Source: an uncultured Lachnospiraceae bacterium
GTDB lineage: Bacteria > Bacillota > Clostridia > Lachnospirales > Lachnospiraceae
NCBI GenBank assembly: GCA_910588215.1
Contig: CAJUQJ010000036.1
Coordinates: forward strand, 1-41,477
Length of the DNA: 41,477 nucleotides
Direction of reading: 5' to 3'
The translations under genes were made by a program, and so were the position numbers. The notes below the pieces were generated by a model. That model ran no database searches, had not been told where the DNA came from, and saw nothing but the letters and a program-made list of their open reading frames with translations. This document shows positions 7,603 through 15,407 of this stretch, piece by piece (the first letter of the stretch is position 1; each line of letters begins with the position of its first letter).

Positions 7603-8517
7603 ATGATACGAGTGATAGGCGTGCGGTTTCGCACTGCAGGTAAAGTATATTATTTTGACCCGGGCAAGTTAAATATTAAAAGGAACGATCATGTGATCGT
7701 GGAGACGGCCCGCGGGATTGAGTATGGTACTGTCGTAGGGGATCCGAAAGAGGAACCGGAGGATAAGGTAGTCCAGCCGTTGAAGGCCGTTCTGCGGGTG
7801 GCGACACCGAAGGATGATGAGCAGGAGGCCGGTAATAAGCTCAAAGAGAAAGAGGCGTTTAAGATCTGCATGGAGAAGATCAGAAAGCATAATCTCCAGA
7901 TGAAGCTGATCGATGCGGAGTATACGTTCGATAATAATAAGGTGCTGTTCTATTTTACAGCGGACGGGCGAATAGATTTCCGTGAGCTGGTGAAAGATCT
8001 GGCGTCTGTGTTCAAGACAAGGATTGAGTTGCGGCAGATCGGTGTCAGAGATGAGACGAAGATCCTGGGCGGTATCGGTATTTGCGGCAGACCGCTGTGC
8101 TGCCATACGCATTTGTCGGAATTCGCACCGGTTTCCATTAAGATGGCGAAGGAACAGAATCTGTCTTTGAATCCCACGAAGATATCGGGTGTTTGCGGCA
8201 GATTGATGTGCTGCCTGAAAAATGAAGAAGAGACTTACGAGGAGTTGAACAGGAGACTTCCGAACGTGGGGGACTTCGTGACCACGGATGACGGGCACAA
8301 GGGAGAGGTGCACAGTGTGAATGTGCTTCGTCAGCTTGTAAAGGTTATTGTGAATGTGGATGATGAGAAGGAGATTCAGGAGTATCGAGTGGATCAGCTC
8401 CGCTTCAAGAGAAGACATGGCAAGAACCGCAAGATGGATGTCAATGAGGCAGAGTTAAAAGAATTGGAGAAGCTGGAGAAGCAGGATTCTTCGAAATCGA
8501 AGCTGGATGATAATTGA
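7603..8517 (+). CDS. ricT: PSP1-domain protein RicT (YaaT)
   Basis: A 304-residue PSP1 protein. It has the typical opening VIGVRFRTAGKVYYFDPG and the ARGIEYGTVVG box. Two Cys clusters follow, GGIGICGRPLCCHTHL (about residues 158-173) and GVCGRLMCCLKN (about 197-208). In Bacillus subtilis RicT/YaaT joins RicA and RicF in an iron-sulfur complex that aids RNase Y-dependent mRNA maturation and affects sporulation and biofilm; those partners are not in this window. The Lys/Glu-rich tail (from about residue 270) looks disordered. GGAGG lies 10 bases upstream of the ATG. Confidence 0.9.
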   Translation: MIRVIGVRFRTAGKVYYFDPGKLNIKRNDHVIVETARGIEYGTVVGDPKEEPEDKVVQPLKAVLRVATPKDDEQEAGNKLKEKEAFKICMEKIRKHNLQMKLIDAEYTFDNNKVLFYFTADGRIDFRELVKDLASVFKTRIELRQIGVRDETKILGGIGICGRPLCCHTHLSEFAPVSIKMAKEQNLSLNPTKISGVCGRLMCCLKNEEETYEELNRRLPNVGDFVTTDDGHKGEVHSVNVLRQLVKVIVNVDDEKEIQEYRVDQLRFKRRHGKNRKMDVNEAELKELEKLEKQDSSKSKLDDN

Positions 8518-8566
8518 TATTGACCGAGCGCTTTCTTTGCCGTGCCGGAAATAGCAGGAAATGAGT

Positions 8567-9316
8567 ATGGAATCGGAGAATAGAGTTTTTCTGAAAGAAA
8601 ATGAAAGAATAGACGATCTGGAACGCAACGGGTATCATATCATTCAGGATACCCGTCGTTTCTGCTTTGGCATGGATGCAGTGCTGCTGTCCGGATTTGC
8701 CAGGGTGAAGGATGGCGCCAGGGTTTTGGATCTGGGGACGGGAACAGGTATTATTCCAATATTGCTTTCGGCCAAGACCGGAGCGTCGCATTTGACGGGG
8801 TTGGAGATTCAGGAAGACAGTGCGGATATGGCGTGGCGCAGTGTGCGTCTGAATGGCTTGGAAACAAAGATTTCTATAGTGACGGGGGACATTAAAGAGG
8901 CAGGGAGTCTGTTTGACGCTGCTTCTTTTGACGTTATCACGTGCAATCCGCCTTATATGACGGCGCAGCATGGGCTGACCAATCCGGAGGATGCGAAGGC
9001 GATCGCCAGACATGAGATTCTGTGTACACTGGAGGATGTGATCGCGCAGACGGCGAAGCTGTTAAAGCCGGGCGGAAATTTCTATATGGTGCACAGGCCG
9101 TTTCGGCTGGCGGAGATCATTGTGCTTTTGAGGACATATAAATTGGAGCCCAAGAGGATGCAGTTGGTGCATCCGTTTGTGGATAAGGAGCCAAATATGG
9201 TGCTGATCGAGGCGAACCGGGGCGGAAAGCCGAGGATGACGGTGGAGAAGCCACTGATCGTGTATCGGGAACCGGGCGTTTATATGGAAGAGATATATGA
9301 AATATATGGCTATTGA
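8567..9316 (+). CDS. tRNA1(Val)-type adenine-N6 methyltransferase (TrmN6/YabB-like)
   Basis: A 249-residue class I SAM methyltransferase. It has FCFGMDAVLLSGFA near the N-terminus, the SAM-binding VLDLGTGTGIIPILL at about residues 47-61, and the catalytic NPPY motif (CNPPYMT, about residue 127), which marks N6-adenine or N-Gln methylation. Overall length and order match the TrmN6/YabB family, which modifies A37 of tRNA-Val in Escherichia coli. Its place beside ricT and rsmI matches Bacillus yabB. ATG 8567 is preferred because AGGA lies 7 bases upstream; ATG 8561 would add two residues but abuts that site. Confidence 0.85.
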   Translation: MESENRVFLKENERIDDLERNGYHIIQDTRRFCFGMDAVLLSGFARVKDGARVLDLGTGTGIIPILLSAKTGASHLTGLEIQEDSADMAWRSVRLNGLETKISIVTGDIKEAGSLFDAASFDVITCNPPYMTAQHGLTNPEDAKAIARHEILCTLEDVIAQTAKLLKPGGNFYMVHRPFRLAEIIVLLRTYKLEPKRMQLVHPFVDKEPNMVLIEANRGGKPRMTVEKPLIVYREPGVYMEEIYEIYGY

Positions 9317-9403
9317 GAGAAGGGGACGGCAGCTCGGAGCTGATGCTGCGAGAATAAGATAGACAGAGGAGAAAACCCGGGTGGCCGGATTGAGAGCAGT
9401 CTT

Positions 9404-11065
9404 ATGAAAAAGTGGAGTGGCAAGAAACATTTGTGTGATATTTTACTCGTGGCGCTGATAGTTTGTCTATGCTGGGGATGCGGTAATGCACAGGAAGAAG
9501 TGATGTCGGATAATGTAAGTGCAGGTGAGGAAGTAACGGCAGAGGACAAGGCGGAGAAGGATGTAGGGCAGAAAGCAGTTACCGAGGACGGAGCGGAGAA
9601 GAATGTGGGGCAGAAAGCAGCGACAGAGGAGGGAATGCCGAAGGGTGCGGGAAGCGGGGGAGTGAATGCCGTCAGTGGTAATTTACTCTCGCAGGCCGGA
9701 GCGGAAACGCAAATGGCGGAGGAGCAAGTAACCGCACCGGGAGAAAGTGAGATGCCGCGCAGGGAGCCGGTCAAGGTTAAGGGTATCTATGTCAGCGGAC
9801 CGGTGGCGGGAATTGCCAGGATGGATGATTTGATCGAGTTGGTGGATCAGACGGAGTTGAATGCCATGGTCATCGACATTAAGAATGATGAGGGCAAGGT
9901 TACTTACAAGATGCAGTCGGAGCAGGTACTGGCGATTGAGGCTGCAGTGGGGTATATACCCGATATAGAGGCGCTGGTGAAGAAGTGTAAAGAGAAGGAC
10001 ATCTATTTGATTGCCAGAATCGTGGCATTTCGGGATCCATATTTGGCGGAGAAAATGCCGGAGTGGGCTGTGCATACAAAGAACGGCGAGATTTTCCGGG
10101 ATAAGAGCGGGTTGGCGTGGGTGAATCCCTATGAAAGAGGCGTATGGGATTATTTGGTGGAGATTGCTTCGGAGGCGGCTGCGGTCGGATTTGATGAGAT
10201 ACAATTTGACTATATCCGATTTTCTACGGATGTTAAGACGGAGGAAGTGGATTACGGCCCGGAGAATGAGCGTATTGGCAAGATTGGGATCATTACCGAA
10301 TTTACGGAATATATGTATGAGAAATTAAGACGGCTGGGGGTATATGTGGCTGCGGATGTGTTCGGAACGGTGATCGAGAATGAGACGGATCAGCAGATAG
10401 TCGGTCAGGATTATGTGAAGATGGCAGAACATTTGGATTATATCTGTCCGATGGTCTATCCCTCTCATTACCGAAACGGGTCTTATGGGATCGCGGTGCC
10501 GGATGCGGATCCGTATAAGACGATCAACGAAGCCTGTTCTGCTTCCGTGCAAGAGTTGGTGACGCTGCCGGAGGAAAATCGAGCGAGGGTGAGAGCTTGG
10601 CTGCAAAGCTTTACAGCCAGTTGGGTGCCGGGGCATATCAGTTATGGGCCGCAGCAGATCCGCGCACAGATCAAGGGAGCTTACGACGCGGGATATGACG
10701 AATGGATTCTGTGGAATGCGGCGGTGAAATACCAGAGGGATTCTCTTTTGACGGAGGAGGAAGCCGAGGCGGAGCGACTGCAGTGGGATGCAGAGAAGAA
10801 CGAAGCTGAACAGAGAGCCAGGCAGGAAGAGGCAGAGCGGCAGGTGGCGGAGAAGGAGCAGGCTGGCGAGGCGGAAGTGACAGGACAGTCAGAAACAGCG
10901 GAAGAGAAGGAGCCGAAGGAGCAGGCTGGCGAGGCGGAAGCGACAGGACAGCCAGAAGCGGCGGAAGAGAAGGAGCCGAAGGAGCAGTCCGTGGAGCCGC
11001 AGGAAGCGACAGGACAGCCAGAAGCAGTGGAAGAGGAGATAAAAGAGCAGCCGCCGGCAGAATGA
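9404..11065 (+). CDS. DUF4015 putative glycoside hydrolase lipoprotein
   Basis: A 553-residue surface lipoprotein. After a hydrophobic signal (ILLVALIVCLCWGCG) the lipobox Cys lies near residue 26. A low-complexity linker (about 30-125) with a repeated KNVGQKA-type motif follows. The TIM-barrel-like DUF4015 domain (about residues 125-450) runs VKGIYVSGPVAGI, AMVIDIKNDEGKVTY, IARIVAFRDPYLAEK, GFDEIQFDYIRFS and YICPMVYPSHY. This family is related to GH13/GH18-like barrels but its substrate is unproven. The Glu-rich tail (from about 470) carries three diverged units of about 21 residues, EQAGEAEATGQPEAAEEKEP. It is an insertion relative to Bacillus between yabB and yabC. Its stop overlaps an ATG of the rsmI frame. 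Confidence 0.75.
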   Translation: MKKWSGKKHLCDILLVALIVCLCWGCGNAQEEVMSDNVSAGEEVTAEDKAEKDVGQKAVTEDGAEKNVGQKAATEEGMPKGAGSGGVNAVSGNLLSQAGAETQMAEEQVTAPGESEMPRREPVKVKGIYVSGPVAGIARMDDLIELVDQTELNAMVIDIKNDEGKVTYKMQSEQVLAIEAAVGYIPDIEALVKKCKEKDIYLIARIVAFRDPYLAEKMPEWAVHTKNGEIFRDKSGLAWVNPYERGVWDYLVEIASEAAAVGFDEIQFDYIRFSTDVKTEEVDYGPENERIGKIGIITEFTEYMYEKLRRLGVYVAADVFGTVIENETDQQIVGQDYVKMAEHLDYICPMVYPSHYRNGSYGIAVPDADPYKTINEACSASVQELVTLPEENRARVRAWLQSFTASWVPGHISYGPQQIRAQIKGAYDAGYDEWILWNAAVKYQRDSLLTEEEAEAERLQWDAEKNEAEQRARQEEAERQVAEKEQAGEAEVTGQSETAEEKEPKEQAGEAEATGQPEAAEEKEPKEQSVEPQEATGQPEAVEEEIKEQPPAE

Positions 11066-11097
11066 AAAGCCTGCAGAACGGTTATGGAGGAAAAGCT

Positions 11098-11940
11098 ATG
11101 GCAGGAATGTTATATTTATGTGCGACGCCGATTGGGAATCTTGGGGACATGACGCCGCGGGTGGTGGAGACGCTGCGGGAAGTGGATCTGATCGCGGCGG
11201 AGGATACTCGCAACAGCATTAAGCTGCTCAATCATTTTGCAATAAAGACTTCTATGACTAGTTACCATGAATATAATAAAGTAGAAAAGGCAGACTATCT
11301 TGTGGCGCAGATGCAGCAGGGGAAGAATGTGGCGCTTGTGACGGATGCGGGGACGCCGGGCATCTCGGATCCGGGAGAGGTGCTGGTAGCAAAATGCCAC
11401 GAAGCAGGGATTACGGTGACCTCTCTGCCGGGGGCAGCGGCCTGTATTACAGCGCTGACGCTGTCGGGGCTTAGTACGCGCAGATTCTGTTTCGAGGCTT
11501 TTCTTCCTGCAGACAAGAAGGAGAAGGCGGCGATCCTGGAGGAATTGAAGGCGGAGTCCAGGACGATCATACTTTATGAGGCGCCTCACCGCCTGAACAG
11601 GACGCTGGAGGAGCTGGTGAAGACTCTGGGAGACCGGCGGCTGACGCTTTGCAGAGAATTAACGAAGAAATTCGAGACGGTACTGCCGACTACGATCAAG
11701 GAGGCCATTTCTCTGTATGAGAGAGAGGAGCCCCGAGGTGAGTATGTGCTGGTGATCGAGGGGAAGAGCCTATCGCAGAAGCGAGAGGAAGAGCGGGAAT
11801 CATGGCTTGGCATGAGCATAGAAGAGCATATGACGTACTATACGAAGACAGGTATGGACGAAAAAAGTGCCATGAAGCAGGTCGCAAAGGACCGCAGAGT
11901 GCCAAAAAGAGAGATTTATCAACATTTATTATCAAAGTGA
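11098..11940 (+). CDS. rsmI: 16S rRNA 2'-O-ribose C1402 methyltransferase
   Basis: A 280-residue tetrapyrrole-methylase-fold enzyme. It has MLYLCATPIGNLGDMTPR at the N-terminus, AAEDTRNSIKLLNHF near residue 36, VTDAGTPGISDPGE (SAM site, about residue 80) and SLPGAAACITALTLSGL. RsmI methylates the 2'-hydroxyl of C1402 in the decoding centre of 16S rRNA using SAM. It corresponds to Bacillus yabC. The start is ATG 11098, with TGGAGG 7 bases upstream; an upstream in-frame ATG at 11062 overlaps the previous stop but lacks a site and adds non-conserved residues. Confidence 0.92.
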   Translation: MAGMLYLCATPIGNLGDMTPRVVETLREVDLIAAEDTRNSIKLLNHFAIKTSMTSYHEYNKVEKADYLVAQMQQGKNVALVTDAGTPGISDPGEVLVAKCHEAGITVTSLPGAAACITALTLSGLSTRRFCFEAFLPADKKEKAAILEELKAESRTIILYEAPHRLNRTLEELVKTLGDRRLTLCRELTKKFETVLPTTIKEAISLYEREEPRGEYVLVIEGKSLSQKREEERESWLGMSIEEHMTYYTKTGMDEKSAMKQVAKDRRVPKREIYQHLLSK

Positions 11941-11974
11941 ATTGACAAAATGTAGAAAACCCGTAAAATTAAGG

Positions 11975-12003
11975 TTGACAAACATAGTAACAGAGAATAT
12001 ACT
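11975..12003 (+). promoter_or_regulatory. Sigma-A promoter of acpP-fabK
   Basis: A -35 TTGACA (11975-11980) and a -10 TATACT (11998-12003) are separated by exactly 17 bases, close to consensus. Transcription should start near 12010, 40 bases before acpP. The -10 overlaps the palindrome described next. A second TTGACA at 11942 has no fitting -10. Confidence 0.85.
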
Positions 12004-12019
12004 TTGAATGTCAAACTAT
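11999..12019 (+). promoter_or_regulatory. FabT-like operator overlapping the acpP -10
   Basis: Left arm ATACTTTGA (11999-12007) and right arm TCAAACTAT (12011-12019) pair at 8 of 9 positions around ATG. The core TTTGA...TCAAA resembles the box bound by FabT, the MarR-type fatty-acid repressor of streptococci. Its position over the -10 and start point suggests repression. The same palindrome recurs upstream of fabD. No regulator gene lies in the window. Confidence 0.6.
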
Positions 12020-12049
12020 TTTATCAACGGCGAAAAGGAGAGCAGAGAA

Positions 12050-12283
12050 ATGTTAGAGAGAGTTATCGAGATTATTAAGGAGCAGTTAAACTATGAGGGG
12101 TCTGATATCACAGAAGAAACTTCCTTCAAAGATGATTTGGGTGCTGACTCTTTAGATTTATTTGAGCTTGTTATGGCTTTTGAAGAAGAGTATGGCGTTG
12201 AGATTCCTTCCGAAGATTTAGAGCAGATTACGACAGTAGGCGCTGTCATTGAATATATGAAGAGCAAAGGCGTAGAGGCATAG
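12050..12283 (+). CDS. acpP: Acyl carrier protein
   Basis: A 77-residue acidic helical protein. The phosphopantetheine attachment motif GADSLDLFELVM is present, with S34 as the modified Ser. It carries growing acyl chains between the Fab enzymes encoded downstream. The start is ATG 12050, with AAGGAG 9 bases upstream; the upstream in-frame ATG (12008) lies inside the operator palindrome. fabK starts 8 bases after its stop. Confidence 0.95.
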   Translation: MLERVIEIIKEQLNYEGSDITEETSFKDDLGADSLDLFELVMAFEEEYGVEIPSEDLEQITTVGAVIEYMKSKGVEA

Positions 12284-12291
12284 GCGAAAGC

Positions 12292-13212
12292 ATGAAGACA
12301 AAGATTACAGAACTTCTGGGAATCGAATATCCGATTATTCAGGGCGGTATGGCGTGGGTTGCCGATTATCATCTTGCGGCGGCTGTCTCGGAGGCAGGCG
12401 GACTCGGAATAATAGGGGCGGGCGGCGCTCCGGCGTCTTTTGTCAGGGAGCAGATTCAGAAGGCGAAAGAACTGACGAAGAAGCCTTTTGGTGTGAACGT
12501 CATGTTGATGAATCCGGAAGCGGATGAGATTGCCAGGGTCATTGTGGAAGAGGGTGTTCCGATAGTTACTACCGGGGCAGGTAATCCGGGGAAATATCTG
12601 GCTTCATGGAAGGAAGCCGGTATTAAAGTGATTCCGGTGGTTGCCAGCGTGGCGCTGGCCAGAATGATGGAGCGTGCCGGTGTGGATGCGGTGATCGCAG
12701 AAGGCACGGAGTCCGGCGGGCATATCGGTGCGGCTACGACGATGACACTTGTCCCGCAGGTGGTGGACGTAGTTAAGATTCCGGTGATCGCAGCAGGCGG
12801 CATTGCGGACGGCAGAGGATTTGCGGCAGCGATGATGCTGGGCGCGGAAGCGGTGCAAATGGGAACAAGGTTTGTAGTAGCCAAGGAGTCCACCGTACAT
12901 GAGAATTATAAGAAGAAGATTCTGGCGGCTAAGGATATCGATTCGGAAGTGACGGGTACAAGCCACGGGCATCCGGTTCGGCAGTTGCGCAATAATATGA
13001 CCAGAGAGTACCTGAAATTGGAGAAGGCCGGAGCGCCTTTTGAGGAATTAGAGCACCTGACACTGGGAGCGCTGCGCAAAGCGGTGGTTGAGGGTGATAC
13101 TGTCAATGGTACGCTGATGGCCGGACAGATTGCGGGCATGATCAAGGAAGAGATGACCTGCGCAGAGATGATTCAGGAGATTATGAAACAGGCAGAAAGC
13201 TTATTAAAATAA
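12292..13212 (+). CDS. fabK: Enoyl-ACP reductase II (FMN-dependent)
   Basis: A 306-residue TIM-barrel flavoprotein of the FabK/nitronate monooxygenase superfamily. It has IIQGGMAWVADYHLAAAVSEAGG at the N-terminus, TTGAGNP near residue 85, AEGTESGGHIG (the catalytic/FMN His region, about residues 139-149), IAAGGIADGRG and GAEAVQMGTRFV (phosphate-binding loop). FabK reduces trans-2-enoyl-ACP, the last step of each elongation cycle, in place of FabI. The position next to acpP and before fabD matches fabK of streptococci and Clostridia. It is followed by a strong terminator. Confidence 0.92.
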   Translation: MKTKITELLGIEYPIIQGGMAWVADYHLAAAVSEAGGLGIIGAGGAPASFVREQIQKAKELTKKPFGVNVMLMNPEADEIARVIVEEGVPIVTTGAGNPGKYLASWKEAGIKVIPVVASVALARMMERAGVDAVIAEGTESGGHIGAATTMTLVPQVVDVVKIPVIAAGGIADGRGFAAAMMLGAEAVQMGTRFVVAKESTVHENYKKKILAAKDIDSEVTGTSHGHPVRQLRNNMTREYLKLEKAGAPFEELEHLTLGALRKAVVEGDTVNGTLMAGQIAGMIKEEMTCAEMIQEIMKQAESLLK

Positions 13213-13216
13213 GAGT

Positions 13217-13279
13217 GTGAGCAAATTTGAGAGGGTTTGCCCATGGGCGGACCCTCAAATGCGCCTTGCTCACTTTTTT
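13217..13279 (+). terminator. Strong branched intrinsic terminator after fabK
   Basis: The outer arms GTGAGCAA (13217-13224) and TTGCTCAC (13266-13273) enclose a long inner hairpin (TTTGAGAGGGT/ACCCTCAAA with GCCC-at-GGGC at its tip). TTTTTT follows. This should separate acpP-fabK from the fabD unit, perhaps with partial read-through. Confidence 0.85.
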
Positions 13280-13294
13280 ACTTTATAGGAAATT

Positions 13295-13346
13295 GCGACA
13301 GTGTAAACCATTCAAGGAGAATGCGGAGCATTCTCTGAATCGTCGC
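13295..13346 (+). repeat. Nested hairpin related to the intergenic hairpin repeats
   Basis: The nested arms are GCGAC (13295-13299)/GTCGC (13342-13346), ATTCA (13310-13314)/TGAAT (13336-13340), and GAGAATGC-gga-GCATTCTC (13317-13335). The inner hairpin resembles the GAGAATGCC/GGCATTCTC hairpin of the repeats at 674 and 16711. It lies between the terminator and the fabD operator. Confidence 0.55.
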
Positions 13347-13373
13347 TGCCGGGCGAGGATTTTTTAGAGGCAA

Positions 13374-13394
13374 ATACTTTGAAATTCAAAGTAT
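13374..13394 (+). promoter_or_regulatory. Perfect palindrome upstream of fabD, FabT-like operator
   Basis: ATACTTTGAA (13374-13383) and TTCAAAGTAT (13385-13394) pair perfectly over 10 bases around a single A. It shares arms with the acpP operator and contains the TTTGA...TCAAA core. It lies 57 bases before fabD. No clear -35/-10 pair could be recognised next to it. Confidence 0.6.
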
Positions 13395-13450
13395 CCAGCG
13401 GGTAAGGTGATAAAAGTTGTGCAGCCAACATGTACAGAAAGAGGGAGAAT

Positions 13451-14371
13451 ATGGGAAAAACAGCATTTATGTTTCCGGGGCAGGGTGCCCAGTATGTGGG
13501 GATGGGAAAGGATTTCTACGAGCAGATTCCGGTGAGCAGAGAGATGTTCGAGTTGGCAGGCAAAGCCAGCGGTTTGGACGTGGCGGCTCTTTGCTTTGAA
13601 GAAAATGAGCAGATCAATATTACGGAATATACACAGATTGCCATGCTGGCCACAGAAGTGGCAATGTTAAGAGCAATAGAGGAAAAGGGTTTAAAGCCGG
13701 ATGTGACTGCCGGCTTAAGTCTGGGAGAATACGGTGCGCTGGCAGCAAGCGGCGTGATGAATGCAGAAGATGTATTCAGGGTAGTGCGTAAGCGTGGCAT
13801 TTATATGCAGGAGGCAGTGCCGAACGGCGGCGCTATGGTGGCAGTGCTAGGCTTAGACACGGCGGCGATCGAGAAGATCTGCGAGGAGACGGAAGGCTGT
13901 GTGTCGATCGCGAATTACAATTGTCCGGGGCAGATCGTTATCACCGGTGAAGAGGCGGCGGCACAGGCAGCGGTGGAGAAGCTGACGGCAGCAGGCGCCA
14001 AGAGATGCGTGCCTTTGAAAGTCAGTGGACCCTTTCATTCGCCAATGCTGGCAGGTGCCGGGGAGAAGCTGGCGAAGGAGTTGGAGCATGTTACGATCGA
14101 GGAGATCAAGATCCCTTATATTGCCAATGTGACCGCAGATTATGTGACGGATCGGGCGGAAGTGAAGTCGCTTTTAGAGAAGCAGGTGTCTTCTTCCGTG
14201 AAATGGCAGCAGACGATAGAGCGGATGATCGCGGACGGCGTAGATACTTTCGTAGAGATCGGGCCGGGTAAGACGCTGTCCGGATTTATGCGTAAGATCA
14301 GCAGGGACGTGAAGGTCATAAATGTGGAAAAGGTGGAAGACCTGGAGAAGCTGAATGATCTGATGGCATAG
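13451..14371 (+). CDS. fabD: Malonyl-CoA:ACP transacylase
   Basis: A 306-residue enzyme that transfers malonyl from CoA to ACP. It has FMFPGQGAQYVGMGKDFYE near the N-terminus, the nucleophile elbow GLSLGEYGAL with S90, and SGPFHSPMLAGAGE near residue 195 with the partner His. The end VEIGPGKTLSGFMRK is typical. The start is ATG 13451, with GAGGGAG immediately upstream; the earlier in-frame ATG (13430) is less well placed. It is the first gene of the second fab unit, with fabG 31 bases downstream. Confidence 0.93.
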   Translation: MGKTAFMFPGQGAQYVGMGKDFYEQIPVSREMFELAGKASGLDVAALCFEENEQINITEYTQIAMLATEVAMLRAIEEKGLKPDVTAGLSLGEYGALAASGVMNAEDVFRVVRKRGIYMQEAVPNGGAMVAVLGLDTAAIEKICEETEGCVSIANYNCPGQIVITGEEAAAQAAVEKLTAAGAKRCVPLKVSGPFHSPMLAGAGEKLAKELEHVTIEEIKIPYIANVTADYVTDRAEVKSLLEKQVSSSVKWQQTIERMIADGVDTFVEIGPGKTLSGFMRKISRDVKVINVEKVEDLEKLNDLMA

Positions 14372-14402
14372 GGATTTCGGTGAAAACGGATTGGAGGCAT
14401 TT

Positions 14403-15143
14403 ATGTTAGAAGGAAAAGTGGCACTCGTGACAGGTGCGGGCAGAGGAATCGGAGAAGAGATCGCACTGACGCTGGCGGAGTACGGCGCGGATGTGATCGT
14501 AAATTATAACGGTTCAAAGGAAAAGGCTGAGAAAGTAGCCGCGAAGATTGAGCAGATGGGCAGAAAGGCCGTGGCGGTGCAGTGTAGTGTGGCGGATTTT
14601 GAGGCTTGTGGCAAGATGATCACGGATATGATGGCAGAGTTCGGGCATATTGATATTCTCGTGAATAATGCGGGAATCACAAAGGATAATCTGGTGATCA
14701 AGATGACGGAGCAGGATTTTGACGCGGTCATAGACACGAACCTGAAAGGGACTTTTAATACCATCAAGCATATGTATCGGCCGATGATCAAACAGAAGGC
14801 GGGCCGCATCATCAACCTGTCTTCGGTGACGGGCGTGCTGGGTAATGCCGGACAGGCTAATTATGCGGCGTCCAAGGCCGGCGTGATCGGTCTGACGAAA
14901 TCCATGGCAAGGGAGCTGGCCAGTCGGAATATCACGGTCAATGCGGTGGCGCCGGGTTTTATCGATACGGACATGACCCAGGCGATGACGGATGCGGCGA
15001 AAGAAGCGACGGTGGCACAGATTCCGTTGAAACGGGTGGGAACGCCAAGAGATATTGCGGAGACGGTGGCTTTTCTGGCAAGCGATAAGGCGGCATACAT
15101 TACGGGTCAGGTCATCTCGGTGGATGGCGGGATGGCAATGTAG
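14403..15143 (+). CDS. fabG: 3-oxoacyl-ACP reductase (SDR family)
   Basis: A 246-residue short-chain dehydrogenase. The NADP-binding motif TGAGRGIGEEI is at about residues 10-20, NNAG at about 86, the catalytic Ser is in INLSSVTG, and YAASK gives Y154 and K158. The C-terminal YITGQVISVDGGMAM is typical of FabG. It reduces 3-oxoacyl-ACP with NADPH. The start is ATG 14403, with TTGGAGG 5 bases upstream; TTG 14391 is part of that ribosome site and is not used. Confidence 0.93.
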   Translation: MLEGKVALVTGAGRGIGEEIALTLAEYGADVIVNYNGSKEKAEKVAAKIEQMGRKAVAVQCSVADFEACGKMITDMMAEFGHIDILVNNAGITKDNLVIKMTEQDFDAVIDTNLKGTFNTIKHMYRPMIKQKAGRIINLSSVTGVLGNAGQANYAASKAGVIGLTKSMARELASRNITVNAVAPGFIDTDMTQAMTDAAKEATVAQIPLKRVGTPRDIAETVAFLASDKAAYITGQVISVDGGMAM

Positions 15144-15407
15144 GTGCCTGCCGTTGTAATTGTAGTCAGGAGATCCTATTGTATAAGTGATAGTTATTGA
15201 GAAAGCAGACACTGTTTAGAAACGAAATTAATGTAACAGTTCAGCCCAGGTATTTGCATTTACTGTAAAGGGCGTGAGAACGCATAAAGGTTGAGAAGAA
15301 TCCGGCCTTTTTGCCGAAGGAAAATCTGGAATAGGCCGGATTCACTAACTATGAAGCCGAAGGCTGAATAGTTACAAATTAATCAAAGAAGGAAAATGGA
15401 GGCAGGT
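15144..15407 (+). other. Structured intergenic region between fabG and fabF
   Basis: No gene is seen in these 264 bases, but there are three clear inverted repeats. They are GCGT-gaga-ACGC (15272-15283); GAATCCGGCCT (15298-15308) with AGGCCGGATTC (15333-15343), 11 perfect pairs; and TAACTAT (15346-15352) with ATAGTTA (15368-15374) enclosing GCC-gaa-GGC. No long T-run follows, so it is more like an mRNA processing or stabilising segment, or a DNA repeat, than a terminator. Confidence 0.55.
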
